A stretch of DNA of 53,887 bases from Longimicrobiales bacterium (GCA_028279425.1 JANQNV010000290.1:1-53887); one strand, 5' to 3'; counted from the first letter of the stretch, positions 1-9,053 are shown. Program-made: numbers and translations. The notes: a model not told the origin generated them from the sequence alone.

Positions 1-5
1 CTTGC

Positions 6-21
6 CGTAGCTATCGCTACG
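6..21. repeat. Short perfect hairpin at the left edge
   Basis: The bases CGTAGC, loop TATC, GCTACG form a 6-bp perfect stem. It lies just past the 3' end of the minus-strand DUF2911 gene, so it could be part of a terminator, but no T-run follows on either strand. The rest of bases 1-92 is GC-rich with nothing else recognisable. Confidence 0.2.
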
Positions 22-92
22 CCGCGTCGTTCCGCCTCGCCCCCGCGGCGCCTCCGCACCCTCGGCGGTCACCAGACTTTGGCGACACTACA

Positions 93-1022
93 CTAGCGGA
101 CCCGCCGCCCCTTCATGACGAGAGCGTCGAATTCGTCGCGCACCTCCATGGCGGTGCTCGTGCCGGCCACCGGATCGAACTCCATGGTGTAGCCGGCCCA
201 CGTCTCCCGCAGCTCGTTGTCGTAGGCCTCCCCCGGGAGGAAGAAGCCGTCGGAGGGCAGGGGAATCAGCCACATGTCGAGGCTGTTGAACCAGGCGTCG
301 GGCCCGCTTCCGTCTCGCGCGGGGACGCCCTCCCAGTCGGCGTGCACGACCCCGTCGTCGGTGTGGAAGACCCGCATGGATGCGGGCGGTGACATCTCGC
401 CGCCCGGCCCCACGAACTGCACCTCCCACATGCCGAGCAGGGGGGCGGCGGCCTCGGCCTCCGTCACGACCGAGAGGCTGGGTTCGACCTCGATGTCGAA
501 GGCGATACGGTGCGTGCCCCAGCGGAGTGCGAGGACGCCTCCGGTGCTGGAGATGTCTTCGAAATCCCAGGTCAGCAGCTCACGGAACGGAGCGTCGTCT
601 TCCATGGTGACGGGAATCCAGATCTGATCGTCGGCCCGAGCCGGCCCCATCGTGTGGAAAATCAACGTATCGGGTTCGAAGAAGATCTCCTTGGGAAGCC
701 ACGACTCCCCGTCGAGCTCGATCCAGAGCGAATAGACGCCTGCCGGGATCTCGACACCCTCGAACTCGATGTCCTTCTGGAAGGCGAGTTTGGTGGCCCA
801 GTTCGCGCCCGGCGTCCAGGTGTGCTCCCACACGACGGCGTCGGGCCCGAAGAGGGGACTGCGCCCTCGCACGCGGGGGCGAAAGTACTCCATTCGGAAC
901 TCGGTCCCGTCGATCGCCTGCGTGAACGACGACGGCTCGCTCGCTCGAATCTGAGCGTCGACGTCGGACGGGGAGGAGACGAGAGCCAGACCGGCCACGA
1001 TCGCGACGAGGACTGCGCGCAT
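93..1022 (-). CDS. DUF2911 domain-containing secreted protein
   Basis: The 309-residue product starts with a Sec-type signal peptide (about residues 1-23, ending in VDA before Q). Residues about 25-180 follow the DUF2911 pattern: a conserved N-terminal strand, GRSPLFG, then VWEHTWTPGANWAT where family members usually read VWRTGADEAT, then the GVEIPAGVYSLW core. DUF2911 proteins are small periplasmic or outer-membrane-associated proteins of unknown function, common in Bacteroidota and Gemmatimonadota. The last ~110 residues (about 195-309) form a second beta-rich segment I do not recognise. The ATG is the only good start before the signal peptide. The gene ends at the window's left side and is probably monocistronic, 79 bp downstream of the FN3 gene on the same strand. 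Family call is from sequence pattern; function is unknown. Confidence 0.8.
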   Translation of the reverse strand: MRAVLVAIVAGLALVSSPSDVDAQIRASEPSSFTQAIDGTEFRMEYFRPRVRGRSPLFGPDAVVWEHTWTPGANWATKLAFQKDIEFEGVEIPAGVYSLWIELDGESWLPKEIFFEPDTLIFHTMGPARADDQIWIPVTMEDDAPFRELLTWDFEDISSTGGVLALRWGTHRIAFDIEVEPSLSVVTEAEAAAPLLGMWEVQFVGPGGEMSPPASMRVFHTDDGVVHADWEGVPARDGSGPDAWFNSLDMWLIPLPSDGFFLPGEAYDNELRETWAGYTMEFDPVAGTSTAMEVRDEFDALVMKGRRVR

Positions 1023-1101
1023 GATGAACTCCAGGAGGGGGACCTGTCGCCCGATGATGCCTCGGCCCGCGGAGAACGGTCAAGTCGATCGCTTCGGGTA
1101 T

Positions 1102-3531
1102 TCAGCCCCCGGTCACGATCGTCCCCATCTCGACCACCTCGAAGGCGCTGCTCGGGATGGACTTCAGGGTACCCAGGCGCGAATCGTCCCATCGTGGGTC
1201 CGGGGCGCCGCTGATGTACCATCCCGAGCCGTTGTCGGCGAGAAACATCCCGTAGGTCTTGAGCGCCCGCAGGATCACCTGCACCTCGGCCGGGAAGGGG
1301 GTGATGTCGAAGGAGGCCTGGAGCCGAACGCGCATCCCCATGGGGGGCAGATTCGGGTCCGTGTTGGAGCTGGCCCAGTGGCGTGCGGGCGCGACGTACG
1401 CGCGTCGCGTCACGGGACAGGTGAAGCGCAGGGCGTGTTCGATGGCCGCCTGTTCGACGGCTTCGTCGTAGCGCACGAGACCGGGGAAGATGGGGAGCCC
1501 CGCGGCGTCGGCCGAGGTCCATCCCGCCGGGCGCAGGGCATTCGACGTCATGTCGAATACGGCCCCCGAACCGCCCGTCCACGAGGCGCCCCCGTCTACC
1601 GGCGTCGCGTCGAATACCTCGTACAGTGTCCGGCTGTCGCGATCGATGACGATCACATGCCGGTCGCCCGTCCCGCCGGGCCCCCCTTCGATGGGTGCGT
1701 CGGGCGGGATCGGGTACGGGCCCGGATCGCTCTCGCTTGCGTAGTAGAACGAGACGGGGACCCGCGTCTGCGAACCCTCGACCACGGTGTAGGGGATCCC
1801 GATCGGGGCCCCCGCCCACACCGTGCCGAAGTCCGGGTGGAGGTTCCGGTCGCCGCAGGCCGAAATCAGCGTCGCCGAGTTGGGATCGACCGGCAGCCCG
1901 GAGATGTCGGTATTCCAGGGGTTGTCGGCGGGGAACGGGCGCCAGCCACCGAGCGAGGCGCCGGGTCCGAGGTCACCGATCGGTGGAGCGGGTGCGTCGG
2001 TCGTCGCGCTGGCTTCTCCCGATGGGTCGGAGCAACCGTAGTCGTTGCAGCGGCGCAGCCGGTAGCGATAGGTGGTCGCCTCGGCCAGCCCGCCGTCGAG
2101 GTGTGTCGTCGCCCCCGGTGGAAGGGCGGCCACCTCGAGCCAGCCGACACCTGCACCCGAGCGTTCGACACGGATCGAGGCGATCCCCGATCCCTGGGCG
2201 GGCCAGCTCAGGAAGATCTCATCGGTTCCCGACGCGCTCGCGGCGAGACCCGAGGGTGGGGGTGGAGGGGCGCCGTCGGTCACGACGGGCGCGGTATTGC
2301 TGAACGGCGAGCAGGCGCCTCCGGCGCAGGCGCGAATCCGGTATCGGTAGTTCGTCAGGGGCTGCAGGCCGGTGTCGGCCCATTGGGTGGCCTGGGCGGC
2401 GGGTCGTGCGACTTCGGCCCAGTCACCGCCCACCGTTGCCCGTTCGAGCCGGAAGTGGTCTTCGTCGTCGGAGGTGTCCGACCACGCCGTCAGCACGGAG
2501 TGCGGGCCCGTCGAACTCGCGTTGAGGCTCTCCGGGGCGCGGGGCGGGGAGGGGGGTGTGGTGACGGCGCCCGCCATGGCGGGTGGCGAGCAGCCCGCCG
2601 CGTTGCAGCCGCGAATCCGATACGAGAAGGTGGATCCCGGGGCCATGCCTTCGTCACGCCAGAGGCGTTGCTCCGCTGCCACGGATGCGACCTGGCTCCA
2701 GCTCGCGGCGCTTGCCGCAGGGTTCGACGCGGTTCCCGCTGGCGCCGTCGCGGTGCCGGCGGTCCGGTCGACCTCGAAGTGGGTCTCGTCGAGCGAGGTC
2801 GACCCCCAGGCCAGCTCGACCGTGTCGGGCGCCAGAGCCGTGACCGTCACGGCCGCCGGGGGCGAGGGGGGTCGGGTCAGGCGCTCGCCCTGGAATTCGA
2901 CCTCGGTGACCGGTCCCTCGCCGGTCACCGAAATCGTCCGGGTGGAGACGGTGAAGGCGTACAGGGCCGGGTCGGCGTCGGTCAGGCTCACCGCGTACGT
3001 GCCCGGGATCAGGGTGGGGAACGACACTTCGCCCTGGGCGTCGGTCAGCTGGTCCACCTCGCCATAGTCGTAGCCCTCCCACGGTCCCATCAGGTTCACC
3101 GTCGTGCCCCCGAGCGCCGAGCCCCCGGCCTCGACGAGCACGAGCAGCGCACCCGACCGATCCCACACCCCCGGCACCTCCACGGCGGCCGAGGGGGTGT
3201 TCGCATCGAGGACGACGCGTTCCGGATCGGCGCCGAAGACGGCCGGTTGCTCGGGGGTGCTCGCGGTGACCTGATACGCTCCCATCCCCAGACCGGCGAA
3301 GCGCGCTCGGCCGTCGTCTTCGGTGTCCTGGACGGTCGTCTCGTCGGACCGCGTCAGTGCGACCTCGGCGCCGATGATCGGTGCGCCTTCGACCGTCACC
3401 TGGACCGTGATCGAGCCGGTGAAGGTGTCGGGCGTGGTCGCGTCGTCGCCGCAGGCGGCGATCAAGAGGGCGCCACAGAGTACCTGCACCGATGTGCGCG
3501 TGCGCCGGCTACCTGATTTCGGGCGATTCAA
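1102..3531 (-). CDS. Lipoprotein with fibronectin type III repeats and an unnamed conserved C-terminal domain
   Basis: I place the start at a TTG (3531-3529). It has a GGAG Shine-Dalgarno 8 nt upstream and gives an Arg-rich n-region and a lipobox (LLIAAC, then GDD); an ATG at 3654 in frame gives a poor leader. The 809-residue product has two carboxypeptidase-regulatory or CNA-B-like beta domains (about 40-215), three fibronectin III domains (about 225-325, 330-425, 430-515; each ends in a Y-R-Y/I-R-x-R-x-C motif) and a C-terminal module (about 530-809). That module carries conserved-looking stretches such as PWNTDISGLPVDPNSA, DPGPYPIPPDAPIEGG and MFLADNGSGWYISGAPDPRW. I recall similar C-terminal modules in other bacterial surface proteins but know no name or function for them. 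Probably outer-membrane anchored; role may be adhesion or polysaccharide binding (inference). Confidence 0.75.
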   Translation of the reverse strand: MNRPKSGSRRTRTSVQVLCGALLIAACGDDATTPDTFTGSITVQVTVEGAPIIGAEVALTRSDETTVQDTEDDGRARFAGLGMGAYQVTASTPEQPAVFGADPERVVLDANTPSAAVEVPGVWDRSGALLVLVEAGGSALGGTTVNLMGPWEGYDYGEVDQLTDAQGEVSFPTLIPGTYAVSLTDADPALYAFTVSTRTISVTGEGPVTEVEFQGERLTRPPSPPAAVTVTALAPDTVELAWGSTSLDETHFEVDRTAGTATAPAGTASNPAASAASWSQVASVAAEQRLWRDEGMAPGSTFSYRIRGCNAAGCSPPAMAGAVTTPPSPPRAPESLNASSTGPHSVLTAWSDTSDDEDHFRLERATVGGDWAEVARPAAQATQWADTGLQPLTNYRYRIRACAGGACSPFSNTAPVVTDGAPPPPPSGLAASASGTDEIFLSWPAQGSGIASIRVERSGAGVGWLEVAALPPGATTHLDGGLAEATTYRYRLRRCNDYGCSDPSGEASATTDAPAPPIGDLGPGASLGGWRPFPADNPWNTDISGLPVDPNSATLISACGDRNLHPDFGTVWAGAPIGIPYTVVEGSQTRVPVSFYYASESDPGPYPIPPDAPIEGGPGGTGDRHVIVIDRDSRTLYEVFDATPVDGGASWTGGSGAVFDMTSNALRPAGWTSADAAGLPIFPGLVRYDEAVEQAAIEHALRFTCPVTRRAYVAPARHWASSNTDPNLPPMGMRVRLQASFDITPFPAEVQVILRALKTYGMFLADNGSGWYISGAPDPRWDDSRLGTLKSIPSSAFEVVEMGTIVTGG

Positions 3532-3802
3532 CCAAAGAGCTCCGACTAGGGGAAGGCCTCGGCGTCCAGCAGGCGAATCCCAGTGAGCAAAGTCCGGACC
3601 GATGTTCACGACCAGGCCGAGCCGGCGCGCGTGAGGGGCCCGATGGCCCCGCATTCCGCGCCGATCGACTGTTGAGCGAACGCCCCGGCTCGCCCGACGG
3701 GTTCCCGAGGCGCCTCACTCGAAACAGACGTTCCGGCAACCCGGTCCGTCACCTCGGCACTTCGTTCCGATGGGTCCGCACGCCGTCCAATGCACCGCCC
3801 GC
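3532..3802. other. Non-coding gap upstream of the FN3 lipoprotein gene
   Basis: About 270 bases between two minus-strand genes. Open frames crossing it have no start signal or recognisable product. It should hold the promoter of the FN3 gene, but I see no convincing -35/-10 pair. Confidence 0.4.
3540..3543 (-). promoter_or_regulatory. Shine-Dalgarno GGAG that decides a TTG start
   Basis: GGAG on the minus strand, 8 nt ahead of the TTG at 3531. It is the main reason for preferring the TTG start of the FN3 lipoprotein over the in-frame ATG at 3654. Confidence 0.55.
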
Positions 3803-4750
3803 TCATTCGAGTCGCTTCTGGAGAAGGGGGAGAGCGAGGGTCGGGGCCACCGTCAGGGCGAGGGCCGCCGCCGCGTGCTTGGGCCCGCCCCCCGCGCGCA
3901 CGACCTCCCACAAGGCGCGGCGTCCGCCGCTGGCGTCTCCGGCCTGGATCGCTGCGGTGGCCCGGGCCAGGCGGATCTCGGCCTCGAGTCGACGCAGGCG
4001 CGCGCGGATCTCCGGAAGAAGGGGGTGCGCCGGCGCCACGCGGTCGAAGTAGCGTTGGATCACATCGATTTGGGCCCGCGCCATCCTGGCGGTATCGCGC
4101 GAGAGGTTCGCGTCGTGGATTCGGCGGCGCGCCCGTGCCTCGGGTGACCACGCGAAGGTGCAGCCGTCGCCGAGCATGCGGACCCAGAGGTCGAAGTCCT
4201 CGCAGTAGGCCAGGGTGGCATCGAATGCACCGACCCGTCGAACGGCGTCCGCCCGGGCCAGGATGGTCGACATCACCGGCACGCAACTGCCCGCCAACAC
4301 GGCTTCCATCGACACGTCGGGGGCCGAGGGGTTGCTCCCCATGACGCTTCCGCCCTCGTGCTCGGGGCTTCCGAAGAAGGTCGCGTCGCAATAGACGAGA
4401 TCGGCTCCGGAGCTGCGCAGCAGTTCGAGCTGCGCGGCGAGAAATCCGGAGGCCCACGCGTCGTCGGCGTCGAGGAAGGCCAGCAACGAGCCTCGGGCGG
4501 CGTCGATTCCCGCGTTTCTCGTGGCGGCCAGCCCTCGATGGGGTTCACGAAGGAGCTGAATCGGGGCTGCGGTGTGCCGCGCGACGGTGGCTCGAATCGT
4601 GTCGCCGTCGGGGGAGCCGTCGTCGACCACCAGCACCTCGAAGGCGACGTGCTGCTGATCGAGCACCGACTCGAGGGCGTCGGCGATGAAGTCGCCCGCG
4701 TTGTAGCACGGGATGATGACCGAGACGAGCGGCTCAGGTGTGCGGCTCAT
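3803..4750 (-). CDS. Family 2 glycosyltransferase
   Basis: The 315-residue product begins MSRTPEPLVSVIIPCYN, a standard GT-A start. The nucleotide-binding DDGSPDG is at residues 43-49 and the DXD-type LDADDAW at 93-99. A later CEDFDLWVRM motif matches the acceptor-side ED loop of GT2 enzymes. It should transfer a sugar from a nucleotide-sugar donor, probably in the cytoplasm, to a polysaccharide or lipid acceptor that cannot be read from the sequence. The ATG overlaps the last 17 bases of the upstream GMC oxidoreductase gene, so the two are translationally coupled. The open frame extends 67 codons further upstream inside the GMC gene, but that part is low-complexity shadow coding. A second GT2 gene of similar architecture lies at 7986-8945. 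Function by family; acceptor unknown. Confidence 0.88.
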   Translation of the reverse strand: MSRTPEPLVSVIIPCYNAGDFIADALESVLDQQHVAFEVLVVDDGSPDGDTIRATVARHTAAPIQLLREPHRGLAATRNAGIDAARGSLLAFLDADDAWASGFLAAQLELLRSSGADLVYCDATFFGSPEHEGGSVMGSNPSAPDVSMEAVLAGSCVPVMSTILARADAVRRVGAFDATLAYCEDFDLWVRMLGDGCTFAWSPEARARRRIHDANLSRDTARMARAQIDVIQRYFDRVAPAHPLLPEIRARLRRLEAEIRLARATAAIQAGDASGGRRALWEVVRAGGGPKHAAAALALTVAPTLALPLLQKRLE

Positions 4751-6296
4751 CCGACTCGGGCGCCAGGTGGTCGGCCAGTCGGTGGGCCAGCGCGACGGCC
4801 GTGAGGGTGGGGTTGACGACCCCTGCGGTCGGAAACGTCGAGGCTCCGCACACGAAGAGGTTGTGGGTGTCGTGTACCCGGAGGTCGGGGTCGACCACAC
4901 CTTCCTCGGCGCTCGGGTGCATACGGGTCGTGCCGGCGTGGTGGTGGGCATTCGGATCGACCGCGACCGATTCCGCGCGGTTCAGCCGCCCGAGGCCGGC
5001 CGCCTCGATCGCTTCGACCACCCGATCGACCGCTCGTCTCCGTCGCGCCTCGTCGTCGTCGCTCCAGCGCCAGTCGAGCCGGATCGGCGGCAGGGAGGCG
5101 GCGTCGCCGGCCCCTGGCTCCACCACCACCCGGTTGTCGGGGTTGGGCCACTGCTCGAGATCGATGTGGAGGCGATAGGTGGAGCCTCGAATCCTGCGTC
5201 CCATGCGCGCGCCACCACGGACGACGTCACCCACGCGGCGTCGCAGACCGGCTCCGGGCACGACGCGACGGGCGAAGGTGCGCGCCCGCGACGAGTCGAG
5301 CACGGCTGCGGTCGACTCCTGCGTCGTGAAGCGGACCGACACGTTCGGCAAACCCTCCGCGCGCAGGACCTCCTCAGGCAGGGCCAGGCGACCCATGTGC
5401 CACTGCGGGTCGGTCCGACTCGGGTTGGCTCGACGCAGACCGGCGTCGGCCACGTGCGGCTCGAAGAGGCCGGCGTCCGGGCTCAGCAGCGGCGAATGCG
5501 TCGTGAGCTCCACGGAGCGGTCGACGGGGTGCTCCATGAAGCCACGTCCGAGCCAGGCCGAGTCCGTCCATGCGGTCGGGCGTTGCCGAGCCGTGGCGAG
5601 CAGGAGCCGGGCATTCTCGAGGGTGCCGGCGCACAGCACGACCCGTTCGGCGATCACCCGTCCCTCGTCCCCCTCGTGTCCCACCCAACACACCTCTTCG
5701 ACACGGTCACCGCCCCCCGACACGACGAAGTCGGTCGCCGTCGCGTCGGGCACGATGCGGGCGTTGGGGTGACCCCCGAGGATCGCGGGAAGGTCGCGGG
5801 TGAAGCGCTCCCGGGGTCCGAAGATGAAGGTGTGTCGAACGAGTTCGCCCACGCGGCCCGTCGTACCCGGCTCGCGCCACACCGCCGGATCGACTCCGCA
5901 GGTGGCTGCGGCTCGATCGAAGTACGGGTCCAGGTCGGCGCTGGAGATGGGCCACCCGGTCCAGGAAACGCCCTCCCGGACCTCGAAGTCGATGCCGTCG
6001 AGCATGGCGTACTTCGCCGTGCGCCGGTCTCCGACGATGGTGTTCCAGATGTGGCTGGTGCCGCCGACGGCCCGCATGCGAGAGAGCCAGAGCGGTTCGT
6101 ACGCCTCGGCGGTTACCTCGCCGTCGAGGTGGGGGTCGCGGATCGGCGTATCCAACTGCACGTCGGCCCGCCCACTCTCGAGAAGCACCACATCGACGCC
6201 GCGACCCACGAGCGAGGCGGCGAGGGTCAAGCCCACGGGGCCACCGCCCACGATGCACACGTCGGTTTCGACCCGGTTGGCTCCGGGCGTTACCAT
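4734..6296 (-). CDS. GMC-family FAD-dependent oxidoreductase
   Basis: The 520-residue product has an N-terminal dinucleotide fold with GxGxxG (residues 17-22, CIVGGGPVG) and the second acidic anchor VVLLESG. The GMC loop RAVGGTSHIWNT follows, and the C-terminal signature HHHAGTTRM lies near 451-459, with the NPTLTAVALAHRLA helix close to the end. GMC enzymes oxidise alcohols, sugars or sterols with FAD. The substrate here is unknown; the adjacent glycosyltransferases and phosphatase-like gene hint at a glycan or glycolipid (inference). There is no signal peptide, so it should act in the cytoplasm. It is divergent from the phosphatase-superfamily gene at 6349 with only about 50 bp between, and it overlaps the downstream GT2 gene by 17 bp. 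Length is normal for the family. Confidence 0.88.
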   Translation of the reverse strand: MVTPGANRVETDVCIVGGGPVGLTLAASLVGRGVDVVLLESGRADVQLDTPIRDPHLDGEVTAEAYEPLWLSRMRAVGGTSHIWNTIVGDRRTAKYAMLDGIDFEVREGVSWTGWPISSADLDPYFDRAAATCGVDPAVWREPGTTGRVGELVRHTFIFGPRERFTRDLPAILGGHPNARIVPDATATDFVVSGGGDRVEEVCWVGHEGDEGRVIAERVVLCAGTLENARLLLATARQRPTAWTDSAWLGRGFMEHPVDRSVELTTHSPLLSPDAGLFEPHVADAGLRRANPSRTDPQWHMGRLALPEEVLRAEGLPNVSVRFTTQESTAAVLDSSRARTFARRVVPGAGLRRRVGDVVRGGARMGRRIRGSTYRLHIDLEQWPNPDNRVVVEPGAGDAASLPPIRLDWRWSDDDEARRRRAVDRVVEAIEAAGLGRLNRAESVAVDPNAHHHAGTTRMHPSAEEGVVDPDLRVHDTHNLFVCGASTFPTAGVVNPTLTAVALAHRLADHLAPESDEPHT

Positions 6297-6348
6297 GCGG
6301 AAGCGGTCCTACGCTCGAACGGCATTCTCAGTCTCCAGAAACGACCCT

Positions 6349-7950
6349 GTGCCCGACTCGCGACTATTGGTGTTGGCCCTCGACGCCGCCAGCCCGGACC
6401 TTCTCCGTCGCTGGTCGGCCGATGGAACCATGCCGCGGCTCGCCGAACTGACGAGGCGCGGTGCTGCGATGTCGACCCGCAGCGTCGAAGGCTTCTACGT
6501 CGGTGCGACCTGGCCGTCGTTCTCCATGGGGTGCGATCCGGGCCAGCACGGCATCTACTGGCTCGATCGCGTGATCAATGGAACCTATCGCCAACAGAGG
6601 GCGGGTCCCAGCGAGTTGCGTCGACGGCCCGCCCTGTGGGAGGTGTTGAGCGAGGCGGGCCATCGCGTCGTCGTGCTCGACGTGCCCCTCTCGACCCTCT
6701 CTTCCCGCATCCGTGGTCCACAGGTCGTGGAGTGGGGGGTGCACGACGCCGTCTTCGGGTTCTGCGCTGCACCGGCGGCGCTGGAGGATCGAGTGCGGAC
6801 CCGTCACGGTCTCCACCCGGCGCCCGCTCAATGCGATGCCGTCCGCACGCCGGCGGAATACCGGGTCTTCGCCGAGCAGCTGGAAGCTGGAGCCGCGGCG
6901 CGCGCGGGCCTGACACTCGACGTACTCGACAGCGAGCCCGAATGGTCGTTCGCCATCCAGGTGTTCAGCGAGACACACTGTGCCGGCCATCAGCTCTGGC
7001 ACACACACGATCCGAGGCATCCCGCGCACGATCCCGATCGGGACGATCTGATGAAGCGGGTCTATTGCGCCGTCGATGCAGCCGTGGGTCGGATCGTCGA
7101 CGCCGTCGGTGCCGACACCACGATCGCGGTGATGACGCTGCACGGGATGGGGCCGGTGGGCGGACACAGCCTCCTTCTCCAGGACGCGCTGCGGCGATTC
7201 GGCGTCGAAACGCCCGAGGGCGGCGGGGCGGGGCCCCCGGGGGAGAGCGAGGCCAGGGACGACGATGCTCCGCCGTCCCCCTCGACGCGGCCCTCCCTGC
7301 TTCGCTCTCTCTATCGTCGGCTGCCCGAGTCGATCCGCCTGCCGATCTACGAGGCTCGCGAGCGGCGGAATCAGCGGCTGGGGCGTGGATCGCCGGTCGG
7401 CATCGAGCCGAGCCGCACCCGTGCCTTCTACGTGGGACTCGGCACGGGATCCCCTTTCTCGGCGATTCGTCTCAATCTCGAGGGACGCGAGCCCGAGGGC
7501 ACTCTGGCACCGGGTGACGAAGCGGACCGGTTCGTCGACGCGTTGACCGAGCGACTCACCTCTCTGCGCGACCCCCGCACGGGCCGGGTCGCGGTCACCC
7601 GAGTGCTTCGATCGCGCGATCTGTTCGACGGTCCGCGGGTCGACGAGTTGCCCGACCTGCTGGTCGAATGGGACGTGGAGGAGCCTCGAGGGACGACGGC
7701 GGCGGGCGACGGACGCGAGGCCGCCTGGGAACTCGAGTCCGACGAACTCGGCCGCCTGTCGGCCGCGAACCACTACTGCCGAACGGGCGAGCACCGGCGT
7801 GAGGGGTGGCTGGTGATGGCTGGGCCGGGCATCGCCGCCGGCGCGGCCGACCGTGTCGTCGACATCTGCGATCTTGCGCCGACGTTCGCCGCCCGGCTCG
7901 GGTGCGCGACGCCGACCATGCAAGGGGAGGCGGTCCCGGAGCTGCTGTGA
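6349..7950 (+). CDS. Alkaline-phosphatase-superfamily protein (type I phosphodiesterase/nucleotide pyrophosphatase-like)
   Basis: I place the start at a GTG (6349), giving a 533-residue product that begins at the beta strand RLLVLALDAAS, whose Asp is the first metal ligand position. An in-frame ATG at 6295 would add 18 residues and overlap the divergent GMC start codon. The nucleophile region is GATWPSFSMG. The second metal-site region reads ETHCAGHQLWH, and the third reads TLHGMGPVGG where classical members have SDHG, so one expected Asp is replaced. From memory this ETHC/HGM pattern belongs to a distinct subfamily found near polysaccharide genes. It should hydrolyse a phosphoester or phosphonate, or act as a transferase; the substrate is unknown. 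No signal peptide is visible. A poorly conserved linker (about 290-330) contains a Gly/Pro/Asp-rich run. Confidence 0.75.
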   Translation: MPDSRLLVLALDAASPDLLRRWSADGTMPRLAELTRRGAAMSTRSVEGFYVGATWPSFSMGCDPGQHGIYWLDRVINGTYRQQRAGPSELRRRPALWEVLSEAGHRVVVLDVPLSTLSSRIRGPQVVEWGVHDAVFGFCAAPAALEDRVRTRHGLHPAPAQCDAVRTPAEYRVFAEQLEAGAAARAGLTLDVLDSEPEWSFAIQVFSETHCAGHQLWHTHDPRHPAHDPDRDDLMKRVYCAVDAAVGRIVDAVGADTTIAVMTLHGMGPVGGHSLLLQDALRRFGVETPEGGGAGPPGESEARDDDAPPSPSTRPSLLRSLYRRLPESIRLPIYEARERRNQRLGRGSPVGIEPSRTRAFYVGLGTGSPFSAIRLNLEGREPEGTLAPGDEADRFVDALTERLTSLRDPRTGRVAVTRVLRSRDLFDGPRVDELPDLLVEWDVEEPRGTTAAGDGREAAWELESDELGRLSAANHYCRTGEHRREGWLVMAGPGIAAGAADRVVDICDLAPTFAARLGCATPTMQGEAVPELL

Positions 7951-7985
7951 AGGCGTGCGTCCTCTCGACGACTCTCGCGCGGTCC

Positions 7986-8945
7986 TCACCCGAGCCGACG
8001 CCGGATCTGATCGGGAAAGGCGATCGGGTAGCGGCGCCAGGTGTCGATCGCCCTCCGTACCGCCGAGCCGCGCCGCCCCTCCCGCCAGTCGCGCGCCGCG
8101 GCATCGATCCGATCGGGTAGGTCGTAGCGCAGGGCGGCGTCTTTGCGCCCTCGGTCGCGGGCGGCTTCGAGGGCCGCGTCTTCGGACACCCAGTCGTCCT
8201 GGTCGTCGAGCACGCTCGTGAACGCGTCGTACATGCGTCGGAGGTCGCCCGACATGTTCCGGGGGTGATGGCGGTACTCGGCGACCACCTGGCCCACGCA
8301 CACGAAGGGGTGTTCCCGGGCGAGCCTGAGGTACAGGTCGTAGTCCTCGCAGGCCCGGAGGTGCTCGCGGAAGCCGCCCACCGCCTCGAGAGCGCGTCTT
8401 CGAAACATCGCGCCGACCGGTGCTCCGACGACGTTGGTTTCGAGCAGCCGGCCGTACGACGGTGCGCCCCGGAACGAGGTGGCGCCCCACGTGAGCGCTC
8501 GACCATCGTCGGCGAAGGGTCGATTGAAGCCCCACGAGAAGGCCGCCTCCGGGTGCTGCCGGAGACTCTCGGCATTCACCTCCAGTGCATGAGGCAGAAG
8601 CCGATCGTCGGCGTCGAGGAACACCACGAGGGGTGCGGTGCAGGCCCGGAGTCCTCGGTTGCGGGCCGCCGGAAGGCCCGCGTTGCTCTGGCGCAGGAGC
8701 TCCACCTCCGGGAACGGTGCGAGGGCGGCCGCCACGTCATCGGGTGAGCCGTCGTCGACGACGATGACCTGTGCCGGGGGATGGGACTGCGCCGCGAGGC
8801 TGCCGAGGGCCTCGGCCAGGAAGTGGGCCTGACCGTAGCAGGGCACCACGATCGCCACACCCGGGAGGGCGGCACGCGCTCCGGCGCGTTCGGTCTCGTC
8901 GGGTAGGGGGTCGTGCGGCGGGCGATGTCGGGGGGTGGGGCTCAT
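7986..8945 (-). CDS. Family 2 glycosyltransferase
   Basis: The 319-residue GT-A protein has VAIVVPCYGQAHFL at the first strand, VDDGSPDD in the nucleotide-binding loop, LDADDRLL as the DXD site and CEDYDLYLRLAREHPF in the acceptor loop. The C-terminal ~90 residues are helical and Arg-rich. The start is the ATG at 8945; open frame continues upstream but is only the shadow of the plus-strand CRTAC1 gene. It converges on the phosphatase-like gene (stop codons 35 bp apart). It resembles the GT2 at 3803-4750, and the two probably serve the same glycan. No transmembrane segment, so cytoplasmic. Donor and acceptor are unknown. Confidence 0.87.
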   Translation of the reverse strand: MSPTPRHRPPHDPLPDETERAGARAALPGVAIVVPCYGQAHFLAEALGSLAAQSHPPAQVIVVDDGSPDDVAAALAPFPEVELLRQSNAGLPAARNRGLRACTAPLVVFLDADDRLLPHALEVNAESLRQHPEAAFSWGFNRPFADDGRALTWGATSFRGAPSYGRLLETNVVGAPVGAMFRRRALEAVGGFREHLRACEDYDLYLRLAREHPFVCVGQVVAEYRHHPRNMSGDLRRMYDAFTSVLDDQDDWVSEDAALEAARDRGRKDAALRYDLPDRIDAAARDWREGRRGSAVRRAIDTWRRYPIAFPDQIRRRLG

Positions 8946-9021
8946 GGGCGGGAATCTGATCGCGAGCTCGCCCGCCCAGCAACGGCACACATCGCCGGTT
9001 CTCGACGCCACTCCTCGCCTT

Positions 9022-9031
9022 CCGTTACTTT
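9022..9031 (+). promoter_or_regulatory. Candidate -10 region CCGTTACTTT
   Basis: An AT-rich island (TACTTT fits TAnnnT) about 23-32 nt ahead of the CRTAC1 start codon. A near-identical CCGTTATCTTT occurs at 17639 ahead of the HNH gene. No -35 match is seen. Weak evidence. Confidence 0.25.
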
Positions 9032-9053
9032 GCGCGCCTCCACTCCGACACCT

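Noticed and set aside
1021..3516. A long plus-strand open frame (about 830 codons) opposite the FN3 lipoprotein gene
   Set aside because: Composition is Arg/Gly/Pro-rich shadow coding typical of GC-rich antisense frames. No domain pattern or start signal; the minus-strand frame has clear FN3 domains and a lipobox.
4713..7517. A plus-strand open frame of about 930 codons across the GMC gene and into the phosphatase gene
   Set aside because: It is antisense to the GMC gene and out of frame with the phosphatase gene, with no recognisable domain in translation.
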